Notes: generated by a model not told the origin, from the sequence alone. A DNA stretch of 10,370 nt from Schaalia odontolytica (GCA_958415245.1 CATYYP010000041.1:1-10370), one strand, 5' to 3'; numbered from the stretch's first letter, positions 1 to 9,935 are shown. A program made the numbers and translations.

Positions 1-2981
<2,981 letters not shown>

Positions 2982-3000
2982 TCCGGTTCGTGACCGCTTG

Positions 3001-3047
3001 GGGCCCCGGCCTTGTCCGTGAGAACGTGACGAGGCCGGGGCCTTTTT
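3001..3047 (+). terminator. Intrinsic terminator of rpoC
   Basis: An 11-bp perfect GC-rich stem (3002-3012 with 3032-3042) continues inward through 3013-3016/3028-3031 (one G-T wobble) and 3017-3019/3024-3026, with a single bulged T at 3027. It is capped by a GAGA (GNRA-type) tetraloop at 3020-3023 and followed by TTTTT at 3043-3047. It begins 20 bases after the rpoC stop. This is a textbook Rho-independent terminator and should separate the rpoBC transcript from the GH3 gene. Confidence 0.93.
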
Positions 3048-3149
3048 GCGTGCCCAGGATCGGTTGGCGCGTGCGGCGGGGGAGCGTGGCTGCGGACGTC
3101 ATGCCGGCAGTACCACTCCGCTGCCACGCAACCACCCATCACGCGACAG

Positions 3150-3163
3150 ATTGTGCGCGCAAT
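3150..3163. repeat. Inverted repeat ATTG-N6-CAAT, flanked by direct CGACAGA repeats
   Basis: The site reads ATTGTGCGCGCAAT: 4-bp arms around TGCGCG. Direct copies of CGACAGA begin at 3144 and 3165, exactly 21 bp (two helical turns) apart and bracketing it. The arrangement is compatible with a regulator site upstream of the GH3 gene, but the arms are short and chance is possible. Confidence 0.3.
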
Positions 3164-3197
3164 CCGACAGAACACACAAGGTCCCACATGAGGTGAC

Positions 3198-3211
3198 CAA
3201 CCGTGCGGTTG
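3198..3211. promoter_or_regulatory. Candidate operator (CAACCG-TG-CGGTTG palindrome)
   Basis: A perfect 6-bp inverted repeat with a 2-bp centre lies 134 bp before the 3345 ATG. Compact palindromes of this size are typical of LacI-family operators, which often control sugar-hydrolase genes. The sequence shows the symmetry; the operator role is inference, and no regulator gene is in the window. Confidence 0.4.
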
Positions 3212-3330
3212 AATAGGTGGTGGCGGTTCCCATCTGCCCTCTGGTCTGCGGTGACCCACGTCTATGGAGACACAAACGGGGATGGAGAGGGAGCTGATCT
3301 GGCTCTGGGATGCAGGGTTTCGGAACTGAA

Positions 3331-3336
3331 AGAGGA
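3331..3336 (+). promoter_or_regulatory. Ribosome binding site for the 3345 ATG
   Basis: AGAGGA, within AAAGAGGA from 3329, ends 8 bases before the ATG at 3345, which is ideal spacing. It is 41 bases from the ATG at 3378, too far to serve it directly. It therefore marks 3345 as the codon where ribosomes first load. Confidence 0.75.
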
Positions 3337-3344
3337 CATCAACA

Positions 3345-3377
3345 ATGCTTTCCATCAACTGGTCTGATGTGGGGTAG
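3345..3377 (+). CDS. 10-codon frame before the GH3 gene, ended by TAG; leader peptide or interrupted N-terminus
   Basis: ATG at 3345 opens MLSINWSDVG, ended by TAG at 3375-3377. The next base begins the ATG of the long GH3 frame (3378), and 3345 and 3378 are in the same frame. The only good ribosome binding site serves 3345. Two readings fit. This may be the original N-terminus of the GH3 protein, interrupted by a nonsense mutation and rescued by reinitiation at the abutting ATG. Alternatively it may be a genuine leader peptide that couples translation of the enzyme. A sequencing error in the TAG codon is a third possibility. The peptide has no obvious runs of one amino acid of the kind seen in attenuation leaders. 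Confidence 0.55.
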   Translation: MLSINWSDVG

Positions 3378-6296
3378 ATGGTTGAGTCGATCAAGGTGCC
3401 CTTGATCGTCATCGGCGTGGCGCTGGCGCTCGCTATCATCGTCTCCCTCGCTGTTTTCAAGATGGGCAAGCCTGCCCGTAAGCTCACGCGCTCGACGGCC
3501 TGGGTCGCGGCGCTCATCGCCGTCGTCGTGGCGGTTGTGTCGATGATGTACGGCGGCTTCAAGACGGTCCTCGACCTGGCGGCCGGCACCGGCGCCCTCA
3601 CGGACGCGTCGAAAGCCCAGGTTGAGGACCTGGGCAATGACATTTCCGACGAGGGCATGGTTCTCTTGAAGAACCAGGGAGGCGCCCTGCCGCTCGCCAA
3701 GGGCTCCGCCATCAACGTGTGGGGCTGGGGCTCGACGAACCCGATCTACGGCGGCACTGGCTCCGGCTCGCTGTCGAAGGACAATCCGACGACCTCCCTC
3801 CTGGACGGCCTGCACAACGCTGGTTTCACCACGAACGATGAGCTGACGAATCTGTACACCTCCTACCGCGCCGAGCGCCCCGAGGTCGGTATGTTCAAGG
3901 CCGACTGGTCGCTGCCCGAGCCCACGCAGGACAAGTACTCTGACGACCTGCTCTCCAACGCCGCCGCCTTCGGTGACACCGCGGTCGTGACGATCGCCCG
4001 CTCGGGTGGCGAGGGCTTCGACCTGCCCCGCGACGTTAACAAGGAGATGGCTGACAACCCGTACTTCAGCTACACGAACAACTCCGAGGAATACACGGAC
4101 TTCGAGGATGGCCAGGGCTACCTCGCGCTGACGCGTCCCGAGAAGGACATGATCGAGCTGGCGAAGAAGACGTCGACGAAGACGATCGTCGTCATCAATG
4201 CTGCCAACGTCTTCCAGCTCGGCGACCTTCAGGACGACCCGGAGATCGACGCGATCGTGTGGGCGATCCCCGGCGGCCAGGTTGGATTCAACGCGCTGGG
4301 CCGCATCCTGGATGGCGAGGTGAACCCCTCGGCGAAGACCCCCGATACGTTCCCGCGTGTCATCAAGGCGGGCCCCGCGGCCAACAACTTCGGCGACTTC
4401 CAGTACACGAACATGACGGAGTTCGCCCAGGATGACCCCTTCAACAAGGGCACCCAGACGCAGCCGTCCTTCGTCAACTACAACGACTCGATCTACGTCG
4501 GCTACCGCTGGTACGAGACAGCCGCCGCTGAGGGCGTCATCGACTACGGCAACGAGGTCGTCTACCCCTTCGGTTTCGGCCTGTCCTACACGACGTTCTC
4601 CCAGTCGATGAGCGACATCTCGGTCGACGAGGCCACGGGAACCATGTCCGCGGACGTGACCGTCACGAACACGGGCCAGGTCGCCGGTAAGGACATCGTC
4701 CAGATCTACGACAACCCGCCCTACACCGACGGTGGCATCGAAAAGGCTGCGGCGAACCTTCTCTCTTATGAGAAGACGAAGCTGCTGGAGCCCGGTGAGT
4801 CCCAGACGCTGAAGGTCACCTGGAACCGCGATTCGCTCGCCTCCTACGACTCGGTGAACGCGAAGGCCTACGTGCTCGAGGCCGGCGACTACAAGATCTC
4901 CGCGCGCTCGAACTCGCACGACGTCATCGACGAGAAGACCTACACGGTGGACGCGACGCAGACCTTCAACACCGCCGACAACACGCACGACGGCGACAAG
5001 GTCGTGGCCACCAACCAGTTCGACGACGCGAAGGGTGACGTCACCTACCTGTCGCGCGCGGGCCGCTTCGCCAACCTCGCGGAGGCGACTGCAGCCCCCA
5101 CGAACTTCGAGATGAGCGAGGCCAGCAAGGCGAAGTTCCTCGCGACGTCGAACTACGACGCGGCAGCCGCCGACGCTGACAGCAGCGCGACGATGCCCAC
5201 CACGGGCGCGAAGAACGGCCTCGTCCTGGGTGACCTCGCGGGCCTCGATTACGACGACCCGAAGTGGGATCAGCTCCTCGACCAGCTCACCGTCAAGGAA
5301 ATGAACACCCTCATCTCCAAGGGCGGCTACGGCTCCCCGGCGATCTCCTCGATCGGCAAGCTGCGCGTCTCCGACGTGGACGGCCCCGCCTCGCTGAACA
5401 ACAACTTCACGGGCGTTGGCTCGATCGGCCTGCCGTCCGCGGTGTCCGTGGCGGCAACCTTCAACAAGGAGCTCGCGCGTTCCTTCGGTGACGCGATCGG
5501 CACGATGGCGCACGACATGCAGGTGTCCGGCTGGTACGCACCGGCCACGAACACGCACCGCTACGCCTACGCGGGCCGTAACTTCGAGTACTTCTCGGAG
5601 GATCCGGTCCTGGCTGGCTCGCAGGTCGCCGAGGAGATCAAGGGTGCCCAGGCGAAGGGCGTGTACGCCTTCCTCAAGCACTTTGCCCTCAACGACCAGG
5701 AAACCAACCGAACGCACATGCTGGCGACCTGGACGAACGAGCAGGCAATGCGCGAAATCTACCTGCGTTCCTTCGAGATCGGTGTCAAGGACGGCGGCGC
5801 ACACGCGATCATGAGCGCGTTCAACTACATCGGCCCCGAGTACGCGGGTGCAAACTCGGCGCTGCTCAAGAACGTCCTGCGCGACGAGTGGGGCTTCCGC
5901 GGCATGGTCCTCACCGACTACTTCGCGGGCTACGGATACCAGAATGCCGACCAGATCACGCGTAACGGCGGTGACATGATGCTTGCGACGATCGACATGC
6001 CGATCTCGACGGTCAACGTGCAGGATGCCGCGGGTGTCACCGCGCTGCGGGGCGCCTCGCACAACATCCTCTACACGGTTGCAAACTCGTGGATGTACGA
6101 GAACGGACAGCCCGAGGTGACCCGGAACGCGTGGGAGTACATCACCTGGGTGGTTGCAGGAATCCTCATCCTGTCGCTGCTCGGCCTTGAGGTGGTGGCG
6201 ATCCGCCGCTACCGCACCCGCAAGGCGCAGGCGGTGATCACCGTCGAGCCCAACGCGTCGATCGACGAGGCCGGGGCGCAGACGGCGGAAGAGTAA
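3378..6296 (+). CDS. Membrane-anchored GH3 beta-glucosidase with reversed domain order
   Basis: Likely releases glucose from beta-glucosides outside the membrane by the retaining GH3 mechanism; the exact substrate cannot be read. Residue order: TM1 (about 7-27), a basic loop (K28, K31, R34, K35, R38), TM2 (41-58), GH3 C-terminal alpha/beta domain (about 85-405) with the EGMVLLKN motif at 92-99, probable acid/base E212 in SGGEGFD and end motif PFGFGLSY (397-404), a fibronectin III-like domain (about 415-515), a linker, then the GH3 N-terminal barrel domain (about 610-900) with D668-G-P, K767-H768 and nucleophile D847 in LTDYF. TM3 (about 922-942) precedes a RRYRTRK tail. The basic segments place both ends' loops in the cytoplasm and the catalytic part outside. 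Canonical GH3 enzymes have the barrel first; the reversed order is a known variant. All key residues are intact. The start is uncertain: 3378 lacks a good ribosome site (see 3345-3377). Confidence 0.9.
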   Translation: MVESIKVPLIVIGVALALAIIVSLAVFKMGKPARKLTRSTAWVAALIAVVVAVVSMMYGGFKTVLDLAAGTGALTDASKAQVEDLGNDISDEGMVLLKNQGGALPLAKGSAINVWGWGSTNPIYGGTGSGSLSKDNPTTSLLDGLHNAGFTTNDELTNLYTSYRAERPEVGMFKADWSLPEPTQDKYSDDLLSNAAAFGDTAVVTIARSGGEGFDLPRDVNKEMADNPYFSYTNNSEEYTDFEDGQGYLALTRPEKDMIELAKKTSTKTIVVINAANVFQLGDLQDDPEIDAIVWAIPGGQVGFNALGRILDGEVNPSAKTPDTFPRVIKAGPAANNFGDFQYTNMTEFAQDDPFNKGTQTQPSFVNYNDSIYVGYRWYETAAAEGVIDYGNEVVYPFGFGLSYTTFSQSMSDISVDEATGTMSADVTVTNTGQVAGKDIVQIYDNPPYTDGGIEKAAANLLSYEKTKLLEPGESQTLKVTWNRDSLASYDSVNAKAYVLEAGDYKISARSNSHDVIDEKTYTVDATQTFNTADNTHDGDKVVATNQFDDAKGDVTYLSRAGRFANLAEATAAPTNFEMSEASKAKFLATSNYDAAAADADSSATMPTTGAKNGLVLGDLAGLDYDDPKWDQLLDQLTVKEMNTLISKGGYGSPAISSIGKLRVSDVDGPASLNNNFTGVGSIGLPSAVSVAATFNKELARSFGDAIGTMAHDMQVSGWYAPATNTHRYAYAGRNFEYFSEDPVLAGSQVAEEIKGAQAKGVYAFLKHFALNDQETNRTHMLATWTNEQAMREIYLRSFEIGVKDGGAHAIMSAFNYIGPEYAGANSALLKNVLRDEWGFRGMVLTDYFAGYGYQNADQITRNGGDMMLATIDMPISTVNVQDAAGVTALRGASHNILYTVANSWMYENGQPEVTRNAWEYITWVVAGILILSLLGLEVVAIRRYRTRKAQAVITVEPNASIDEAGAQTAEE

Positions 6297-6359
6297 TCGA
6301 TCCGGGGACAGTCGGATGGCATAACCCTCGGGAGCGCTAAGCGTCGTTCATCCGTGGGG

Positions 6360-6393
6360 GAGGGGCCCGCAGGCACGAGCCAGCGGGCCCCTC
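6360..6393 (+). terminator. Terminator-like hairpin after the GH3 gene, without U-tract
   Basis: A perfect 11-bp stem (6360-6370 with 6383-6393, GAGGGGCCCGC and its complement) encloses a 12-base loop, 63 bases after the GH3 stop. The following bases, TGTGTGCTACTG, hold no T-run. U-poor hairpins of this kind are often proposed as terminators in high-GC actinobacteria, so it probably ends the GH3 transcript before the str promoter, less certainly than the rpoC terminator. Confidence 0.65.
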
Positions 6394-6462
6394 TGTGTGC
6401 TACTGAAACGACAGCGGGCGCGCCTGAAACGCAAAGGAGCCTGCCCTTCACGACGCAACCGG

Positions 6463-6494
6463 GGGAGCGCGAAGGAAACGATCTGAGCGCTCCC
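6463..6494. repeat. Inverted repeat GGGAGCGC / GCGCTCCC
   Basis: 8-bp arms at 6463-6470 and 6487-6494 flank a 16-base spacer. A further direct copy of GGGAGCGC lies at 6330-6337. The right arm sits in TCTGAGCGCTCCCG (6482-6495), which matches the Streptomyces CebR operator TGGGAGCGCTCCCA at 11 of 14 positions. It lies downstream of the GH3 gene and 46 bp before the -35 of the str promoter, so a role in GH3 control is not obvious. Confidence 0.35.
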
Positions 6495-6539
6495 GAGCCC
6501 CGGCCTCGTCGATGAGGGGGGAACCACAACGCACCCCCT

Positions 6540-6569
6540 TTGACGAATGGCGACGTTTCCCACTATCCT
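6540..6569 (+). promoter_or_regulatory. Sigma70-type promoter of the rpsL-rpsG-fusA operon
   Basis: TTGACG (6540-6545, 5 of 6 to consensus) and TATCCT (6564-6569, 4 of 6) are separated by 18 bp. Transcription would start near 6575-6577, giving a leader of about 225 bases before rpsL. It is the best promoter match seen in the window and lies where the str operon promoter is expected. Confidence 0.7.
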
Positions 6570-6575
6570 TGAGGG

Positions 6576-6799
6576 TGGTTCCCGCTTCTGTGGAACCTCT
6601 GTGCCCGGGAAACCGGGAGCGGGCTCCGTCCGTCGGAGCTCCGGGCGTCATTCTCTGACCCTCGTGGTTATCATGGCGCGCCGGCCCCCAGGCGGACACG
6701 TGTGCCCACACGGGGGTGACAACAGTCGCGGAAGACTGACAATCAGGGCCGCCCCTTAAAGCGAGGGGAGGCCGCCGACGGAAAGAAACTGGAGACCCA
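6576..6799 (+). promoter_or_regulatory. Structured 5' leader of the str operon
   Basis: Four hairpins can be drawn: CCCGG-GAAA-CCGGG (6604-6617, GNRA loop); GCTCCG-N5-CGGAGC (6623-6639); CGTGTG/CACACG with a 2-base centre (6699-6712, possibly a DNA palindrome only); and GGCC-G-CCCCT-N7-AGGGG-A-GGCC (6747-6773) with one G-A mismatch. The last ends 17 bases before the rpsL Shine-Dalgarno (GGAG, 6791-6794). No known riboswitch core is recognised. The leader may carry ribosomal-protein feedback or attenuation; that is inference. Confidence 0.4.
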
Positions 6800-7174
6800 G
6801 TGCCTACCATTCAGCAGCTCGTCCGCAAGGGACGTGTCTCGAAGCGCGCGAAGGTGAAGACTCCCGCGCTGAAGGGCTCCCCCCAGCGTCGCGGCGTGTG
6901 CACCCGTGTGTACACCACCACGCCGAAGAAGCCGAACTCGGCTCTGCGTAAGGTCGCTCGTGTGCGCCTTTCGTCCGGCATCGAAGTCACCGCCTACATT
7001 CCCGGTGAGGGCCACAACCTGCAGGAGCACTCGATCGTGCTCGTGCGCGGTGGTCGTGTGAAGGACCTGCCCGGCGTGCGTTACCGCATCGTCCGCGGCT
7101 CGCTCGACACCCAGGGTGTCCGCGGCCGTCAGCAGGCTCGTTCCCGTTACGGCGCGAAGAAGGAGAAGAAGTAA
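6800..7174 (+). CDS. rpsL: 30S ribosomal protein S12
   Basis: Small-subunit protein at the decoding centre, contributing to tRNA selection accuracy and to the streptomycin site. The 124 residues are the usual actinobacterial length and run from [12 protein letters not shown] to a lysine-rich tail. The conserved [24 protein letters not shown] and [12 protein letters not shown] blocks are present. K43 and K88, the positions most often changed in streptomycin-resistant mutants, are the sensitive wild-type lysines; D89, next to K88, is the residue that is beta-methylthiolated in some bacteria. The start is GTG at 6800, with GGAG five bases upstream; it gives the family's standard N-terminus. First gene of the str operon; its TAA overlaps the rpsG ATG by one base. 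Confidence 0.97.
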   Translation: MPTIQQLVRKGRVSKRAKVKTPALKGSPQRRGVCTRVYTTTPKKPNSALRKVARVRLSSGIEVTAYIPGEGHNLQEHSIVLVRGGRVKDLPGVRYRIVRGSLDTQGVRGRQQARSRYGAKKEKK

Positions 7175-7644
7175 TGCCTCGTAAGGGCCCCGCTCCCCGT
7201 CGCCCCCTCGTCGATGACCCGGTTTACGGCTCCAAGGTCGTGACCCAGCTGGTCAACCGCGTTCTCCTTGACGGCAAGAAGACCGTCGCCGAGCGCATCG
7301 TCTACGGCGCACTTGAAACCGTTCGCGAGCGCACCGAGCAGGAGCCCGTCTCCGTGCTCAAGCGCGCTCTCGAGAACATTCGTCCGGCCCTCGAGGTCCG
7401 CTCCCGCCGTGTCGGTGGCGCGACCTACCAGGTCCCCGTCGAGGTTCGCCCCGCGCGCGCCACGACGCTGGCCCTGCGCTGGCTGGTTGACTTCTCGCGT
7501 CAGCGTCGCGAGAAGACCATGACCGAGCGTCTCGCCAACGAGATCCTCGACGCCTCCAACGGCCTCGGTGCCGCTGTGAAGCGCCGTGAGGACATGCACA
7601 AGATGGCTGAGTCCAACCGCGCCTTCGCGCACTACCGCTGGTGA
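7174..7644 (+). CDS. rpsG: 30S ribosomal protein S7
   Basis: Primary 16S rRNA-binding protein that nucleates the 30S head and lies near the E and P sites. The 156 residues match the usual length, from [20 protein letters not shown] to the AFAHYRW end, with conserved [34 protein letters not shown] and [10 protein letters not shown] blocks. The ATG at 7174 shares its A with the rpsL stop (TAATG), and its Shine-Dalgarno AGGAG (7161-7165) lies inside the last rpsL codons, so translation is probably coupled. In E. coli, S7 represses the operon through a roughly 100-base rpsL-rpsG spacer; no such spacer exists here, so any S7 feedback would need another site. Confidence 0.97.
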   Translation: MPRKGPAPRRPLVDDPVYGSKVVTQLVNRVLLDGKKTVAERIVYGALETVRERTEQEPVSVLKRALENIRPALEVRSRRVGGATYQVPVEVRPARATTLALRWLVDFSRQRREKTMTERLANEILDASNGLGAAVKRREDMHKMAESNRAFAHYRW

Positions 7645-7649
7645 TTTAA

Positions 7650-7679
7650 AGACGAGGCCTGGGCAACCGGGCCTCGTCT
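7650..7679 (+). other. Stable hairpin in the rpsG-fusA gap
   Basis: GACGAGGCCTGG (7651-7662) pairs with 7667-7678 through 12 positions including one T-G wobble, plus A7650-T7679, and is capped by a GCAA (GNRA) tetraloop at 7663-7666. It begins six bases after the rpsG stop and 46 bases before the fusA start. No T-run follows, so it may act as an mRNA stability element, a processing site or a partial terminator rather than a full stop. Confidence 0.6.
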
Positions 7680-7724
7680 CACGCAGCAAGAACACCCATT
7701 ACTTCGAACGAAGGAACCACACTC

Positions 7725-9848
7725 GTGGCACTAGAGGTGCTGACGGATCTCAACAAGGTCCGCAACATTGGCATCATGGCTCACATCGATGCCGGCAAGA
7801 CGACCGTGACCGAACGAATCCTGTTCTACACGGGCATCAACTACAAGATCGGCGAGACGCACGACGGCGCCTCGACGACCGACTGGATGGAACAGGAAAA
7901 GGAACGCGGCATCACGATTACGTCCGCCGCCGTTACCTCTTTCTGGAACGGTAACCAGATCAACATCATTGACACCCCCGGTCACGTTGACTTCACCGTT
8001 GAGGTTGAGCGCTCGCTGCGCGTCCTCGACGGCGCCGTCGCCGTGTTCGACGGCAAGGAGGGCGTTGAGCCCCAGTCCGAGACCGTGTGGCGTCAGGCCG
8101 ACAAGTACGACGTCCCCCGTATCTGCTTCATCAACAAGATGGACAAGATGGGCGCCGACTTCTACTTCTCGGTTGGTACCATCCGCGACCGCCTGCACGC
8201 GACTCCGATCGTCATGCAGCTCCCGATGGGCGCCGAGAATGACTTCGTCGGCAACATCGACCTGCTGACCATGGAGGCCCTGACCTACCCGGCCAAGGAC
8301 GACAAGGGCAACGACACGCTCGGCTCCATCGTTGAGCGCGGCCCGATCCCCGCCGAGTACCAGGAAAAGGCTGAAGAGTACCGCGAGGCGCTCGTTGAGG
8401 CCGCCGCCGAGGGCTCTGACGAGCTGACCGAGGCCTACCTCGAGAACGGCGAGCTCACGCTCGAGCAGATCAAGGAAGGCATCCGCCTCCTGACCATCTC
8501 CTCGCGCGCGTTCCCCGTGTACTGCGGTACCGCTCTGCGCAACATGGGTGTGCAGCCCGTCCTCGACGCCGTCGTGGACTTCCTGCCCTCCCCGCTCGAC
8601 ATCGGCGACGTTCGCGGCTTCCTCCCCGGCTCTGAGACCGAGGAAGAGACCGAGGTTCGTAAGTCCGACGAGAACGAGCCCTTCTCGGCTCTGGCGTTCA
8701 AGATCGCCGCCCACCCCTTCTACGGCAAGCTCACCTTCATCCGCGTGTACTCCGGTAAGGTCGAGTCCGGCGCCCAGGTCCTCAACTCGACCAAGGGCAA
8801 GAAGGAGCGCATCGGCAAGATCTTCCAGATGCACTCGAACAAGGAGAACCCCGTCGACGTGGCTCACGCTGGCCACATCTACGCGGTGATCGGCCTCAAG
8901 GACACCACGACCGGTGACACGCTGTGCGCGCTGGACAAGCCGATCGTCCTCGAGTCGATGACGTTCCCCGCCCCCGTTATCCAGGTCGCCGTCGAGCCCA
9001 AGTCGAAGGCCGACCAGGAGAAGATGGGCGTCGCCATCCAGAAGCTGGCGGAAGAGGACCCGACGTTCACCGTCGAGCTCGACGCAGAGACCGGCCAGAC
9101 CATCATCGGTGGTATGGGTGAGCTCCACCTCGACATCATCGTCGACCGTATGCGTCGCGAGTTCAAGGTCGAGGCCAACGTGGGTAACCCGATGGTTGCC
9201 TACCGTGAGACCATCCGCAAGACGGTCGAAAAGTACGAATACACGCACAAGAAGCAGACCGGTGGTTCCGGTCAGTTCGCGCGTGTCATCATCGCCCTGG
9301 AGCCCCTCCCGGCCGACTCCGAGGAAGAGTACATGTTCGAGGACAAGGTCACCGGTGGCCGCGTTCCTCGCGAGTACATCCCGTCGGTCGACGCGGGCAT
9401 CAAGGACGCCATGCAGTCCGGCGTTCTCGCCGGCTACCCGATGGTCGACATCAAGGCCACGCTGCTTGACGGCGCCTACCACGAGGTTGACTCCTCCGAA
9501 ATGGCGTTCAAGGTTGCTGGCTCGATGGCGCTGAAGGAAGCTGCTAAGAAGGCTAACCCCGTCCTCCTCGAGCCGATCATGGCCGTTGAGGTTCGTACTC
9601 CCGAGGAGTACATGGGCGATGTCATCGGCGACCTCAACTCTCGCCGTGGCCAGATCTCGTCGATGGACGAGCAGCACGGCGTGCGCGTCGTCAAGGCTCA
9701 GGTCCCGCTGTCCGAGATGTTCGGATACGTTGGCGACCTGCGCTCCAAGACGCAGGGCCGCGCTGTCTACTCCATGGAGTTCGACAGCTACGCCGAGGTT
9801 CCGCGCGCCGTCGCGGACGAGATCGTCGGCAAGTCTCGGGGCAACTGA
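7725..9848 (+). CDS. fusA: Translation elongation factor G
   Basis: GTPase that drives tRNA-mRNA translocation on the ribosome and, with ribosome recycling factor, splits post-termination ribosomes. The 707 residues match the usual length. G1 AHIDAGKTT is at 19-27, the switch [10 protein letters not shown] follows, G3 DTPGHVDF has D83 and catalytic H87, G4 NKMD is at 137-140, and a G5-like CGTALRN segment comes later. Domain II (about 305-400), domain III with GGMGELHLD (462-470), domain IV with GGSGQFARV, and domain V ending in VGKSRGN complete the fold. The start is GTG at 7725, with AAGGA (7711-7715) nine bases upstream and the standard actinobacterial N-terminus. It lies 80 bases after rpsG, which fits an operon. 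Canonical EF-G is favoured over an EF-G2-type paralogue by context and intact motifs. Confidence 0.97.
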   Translation: MALEVLTDLNKVRNIGIMAHIDAGKTTVTERILFYTGINYKIGETHDGASTTDWMEQEKERGITITSAAVTSFWNGNQINIIDTPGHVDFTVEVERSLRVLDGAVAVFDGKEGVEPQSETVWRQADKYDVPRICFINKMDKMGADFYFSVGTIRDRLHATPIVMQLPMGAENDFVGNIDLLTMEALTYPAKDDKGNDTLGSIVERGPIPAEYQEKAEEYREALVEAAAEGSDELTEAYLENGELTLEQIKEGIRLLTISSRAFPVYCGTALRNMGVQPVLDAVVDFLPSPLDIGDVRGFLPGSETEEETEVRKSDENEPFSALAFKIAAHPFYGKLTFIRVYSGKVESGAQVLNSTKGKKERIGKIFQMHSNKENPVDVAHAGHIYAVIGLKDTTTGDTLCALDKPIVLESMTFPAPVIQVAVEPKSKADQEKMGVAIQKLAEEDPTFTVELDAETGQTIIGGMGELHLDIIVDRMRREFKVEANVGNPMVAYRETIRKTVEKYEYTHKKQTGGSGQFARVIIALEPLPADSEEEYMFEDKVTGGRVPREYIPSVDAGIKDAMQSGVLAGYPMVDIKATLLDGAYHEVDSSEMAFKVAGSMALKEAAKKANPVLLEPIMAVEVRTPEEYMGDVIGDLNSRRGQISSMDEQHGVRVVKAQVPLSEMFGYVGDLRSKTQGRAVYSMEFDSYAEVPRAVADEIVGKSRGN

Positions 9849-9859
9849 GTCCCACCGGG

Positions 9860-9892
9860 GGCTCGCGGGGCAGGTCATCTGCCCTGCGAGCC
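9860..9892 (+). terminator. 14-bp hairpin after fusA, without U-tract
   Basis: GGCTCGCGGGGCAG (9860-9873) pairs with 9879-9892 over 14 positions, with one G-T wobble in the middle and a GTCAT loop. It starts 12 bases after the fusA stop and is followed by GCCTCACACACA, not a T-run. It may be a full or partial terminator, or a processing site that separates tuf expression from the upstream operon. Confidence 0.55.
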
Positions 9893-9935
9893 GCCTCACA
9901 CACAAGTAAACCCAGTAGGTCTCAAGCCCCAGGGG

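Larger units (their letters stand above)
3048..3344. other. Intergenic region upstream of the GH3 gene, no gene seen
   Basis: No reading frame on either strand looks like a real gene here. The stretch must hold the GH3 promoter, since a strong terminator lies just before it, but I found no convincing -35/-10 pair. TTGAAT at 3209-3214 and TCTATG at 3261-3266 are weak partial matches at the wrong spacing for each other. Two inverted repeats are present, at 3150-3163 and 3198-3211, and are listed separately. Confidence 0.6.
6297..6539. other. Intergenic region between the GH3 gene and the str promoter, no gene seen
   Basis: Contains the terminator-like hairpin at 6360-6393 and repeated GGGAGCGC elements (6330-6337, 6463-6470, and inverted at 6487-6494). 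A good Shine-Dalgarno-like AAAGGAG lies at 6433-6439, but no ATG, GTG or TTG follows at usable spacing. Short frames on both strands have no recognisable protein character. Confidence 0.6.

Noticed and set aside
3339..6062. 907-codon open frame on the minus strand across the GH3 gene
   Set aside because: Its translation is low-complexity, rich in V, R, G, D and L, as expected from reading G/C-ending codons backwards. The opposite strand carries a full enzyme with all catalytic motifs.
6417..6424. GGCGCGCC palindromes at 6417-6424 and 6675-6682
   Set aside because: Eight-base all-G/C palindromes arise readily by chance in high-GC DNA, and nothing else ties the two copies together.
6669..6674. 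TATCAT as a second -10 for rpsL
   Set aside because: Five of six to consensus, but no -35 at usable spacing (CTGACC is only 8 bp away) and no TGn extension. The 6540-6569 pair is better.
6547..6759. 70-codon frame on the plus strand in the rpsL leader
   Set aside because: Its ATG lies between the -35 and -10 elements, so it would precede the transcript start. No ribosome site or recognisable protein character.
6926..7066. Possible streptomycin-resistance changes in S12
   Set aside because: K43 and K88 are both the ordinary sensitive lysines.
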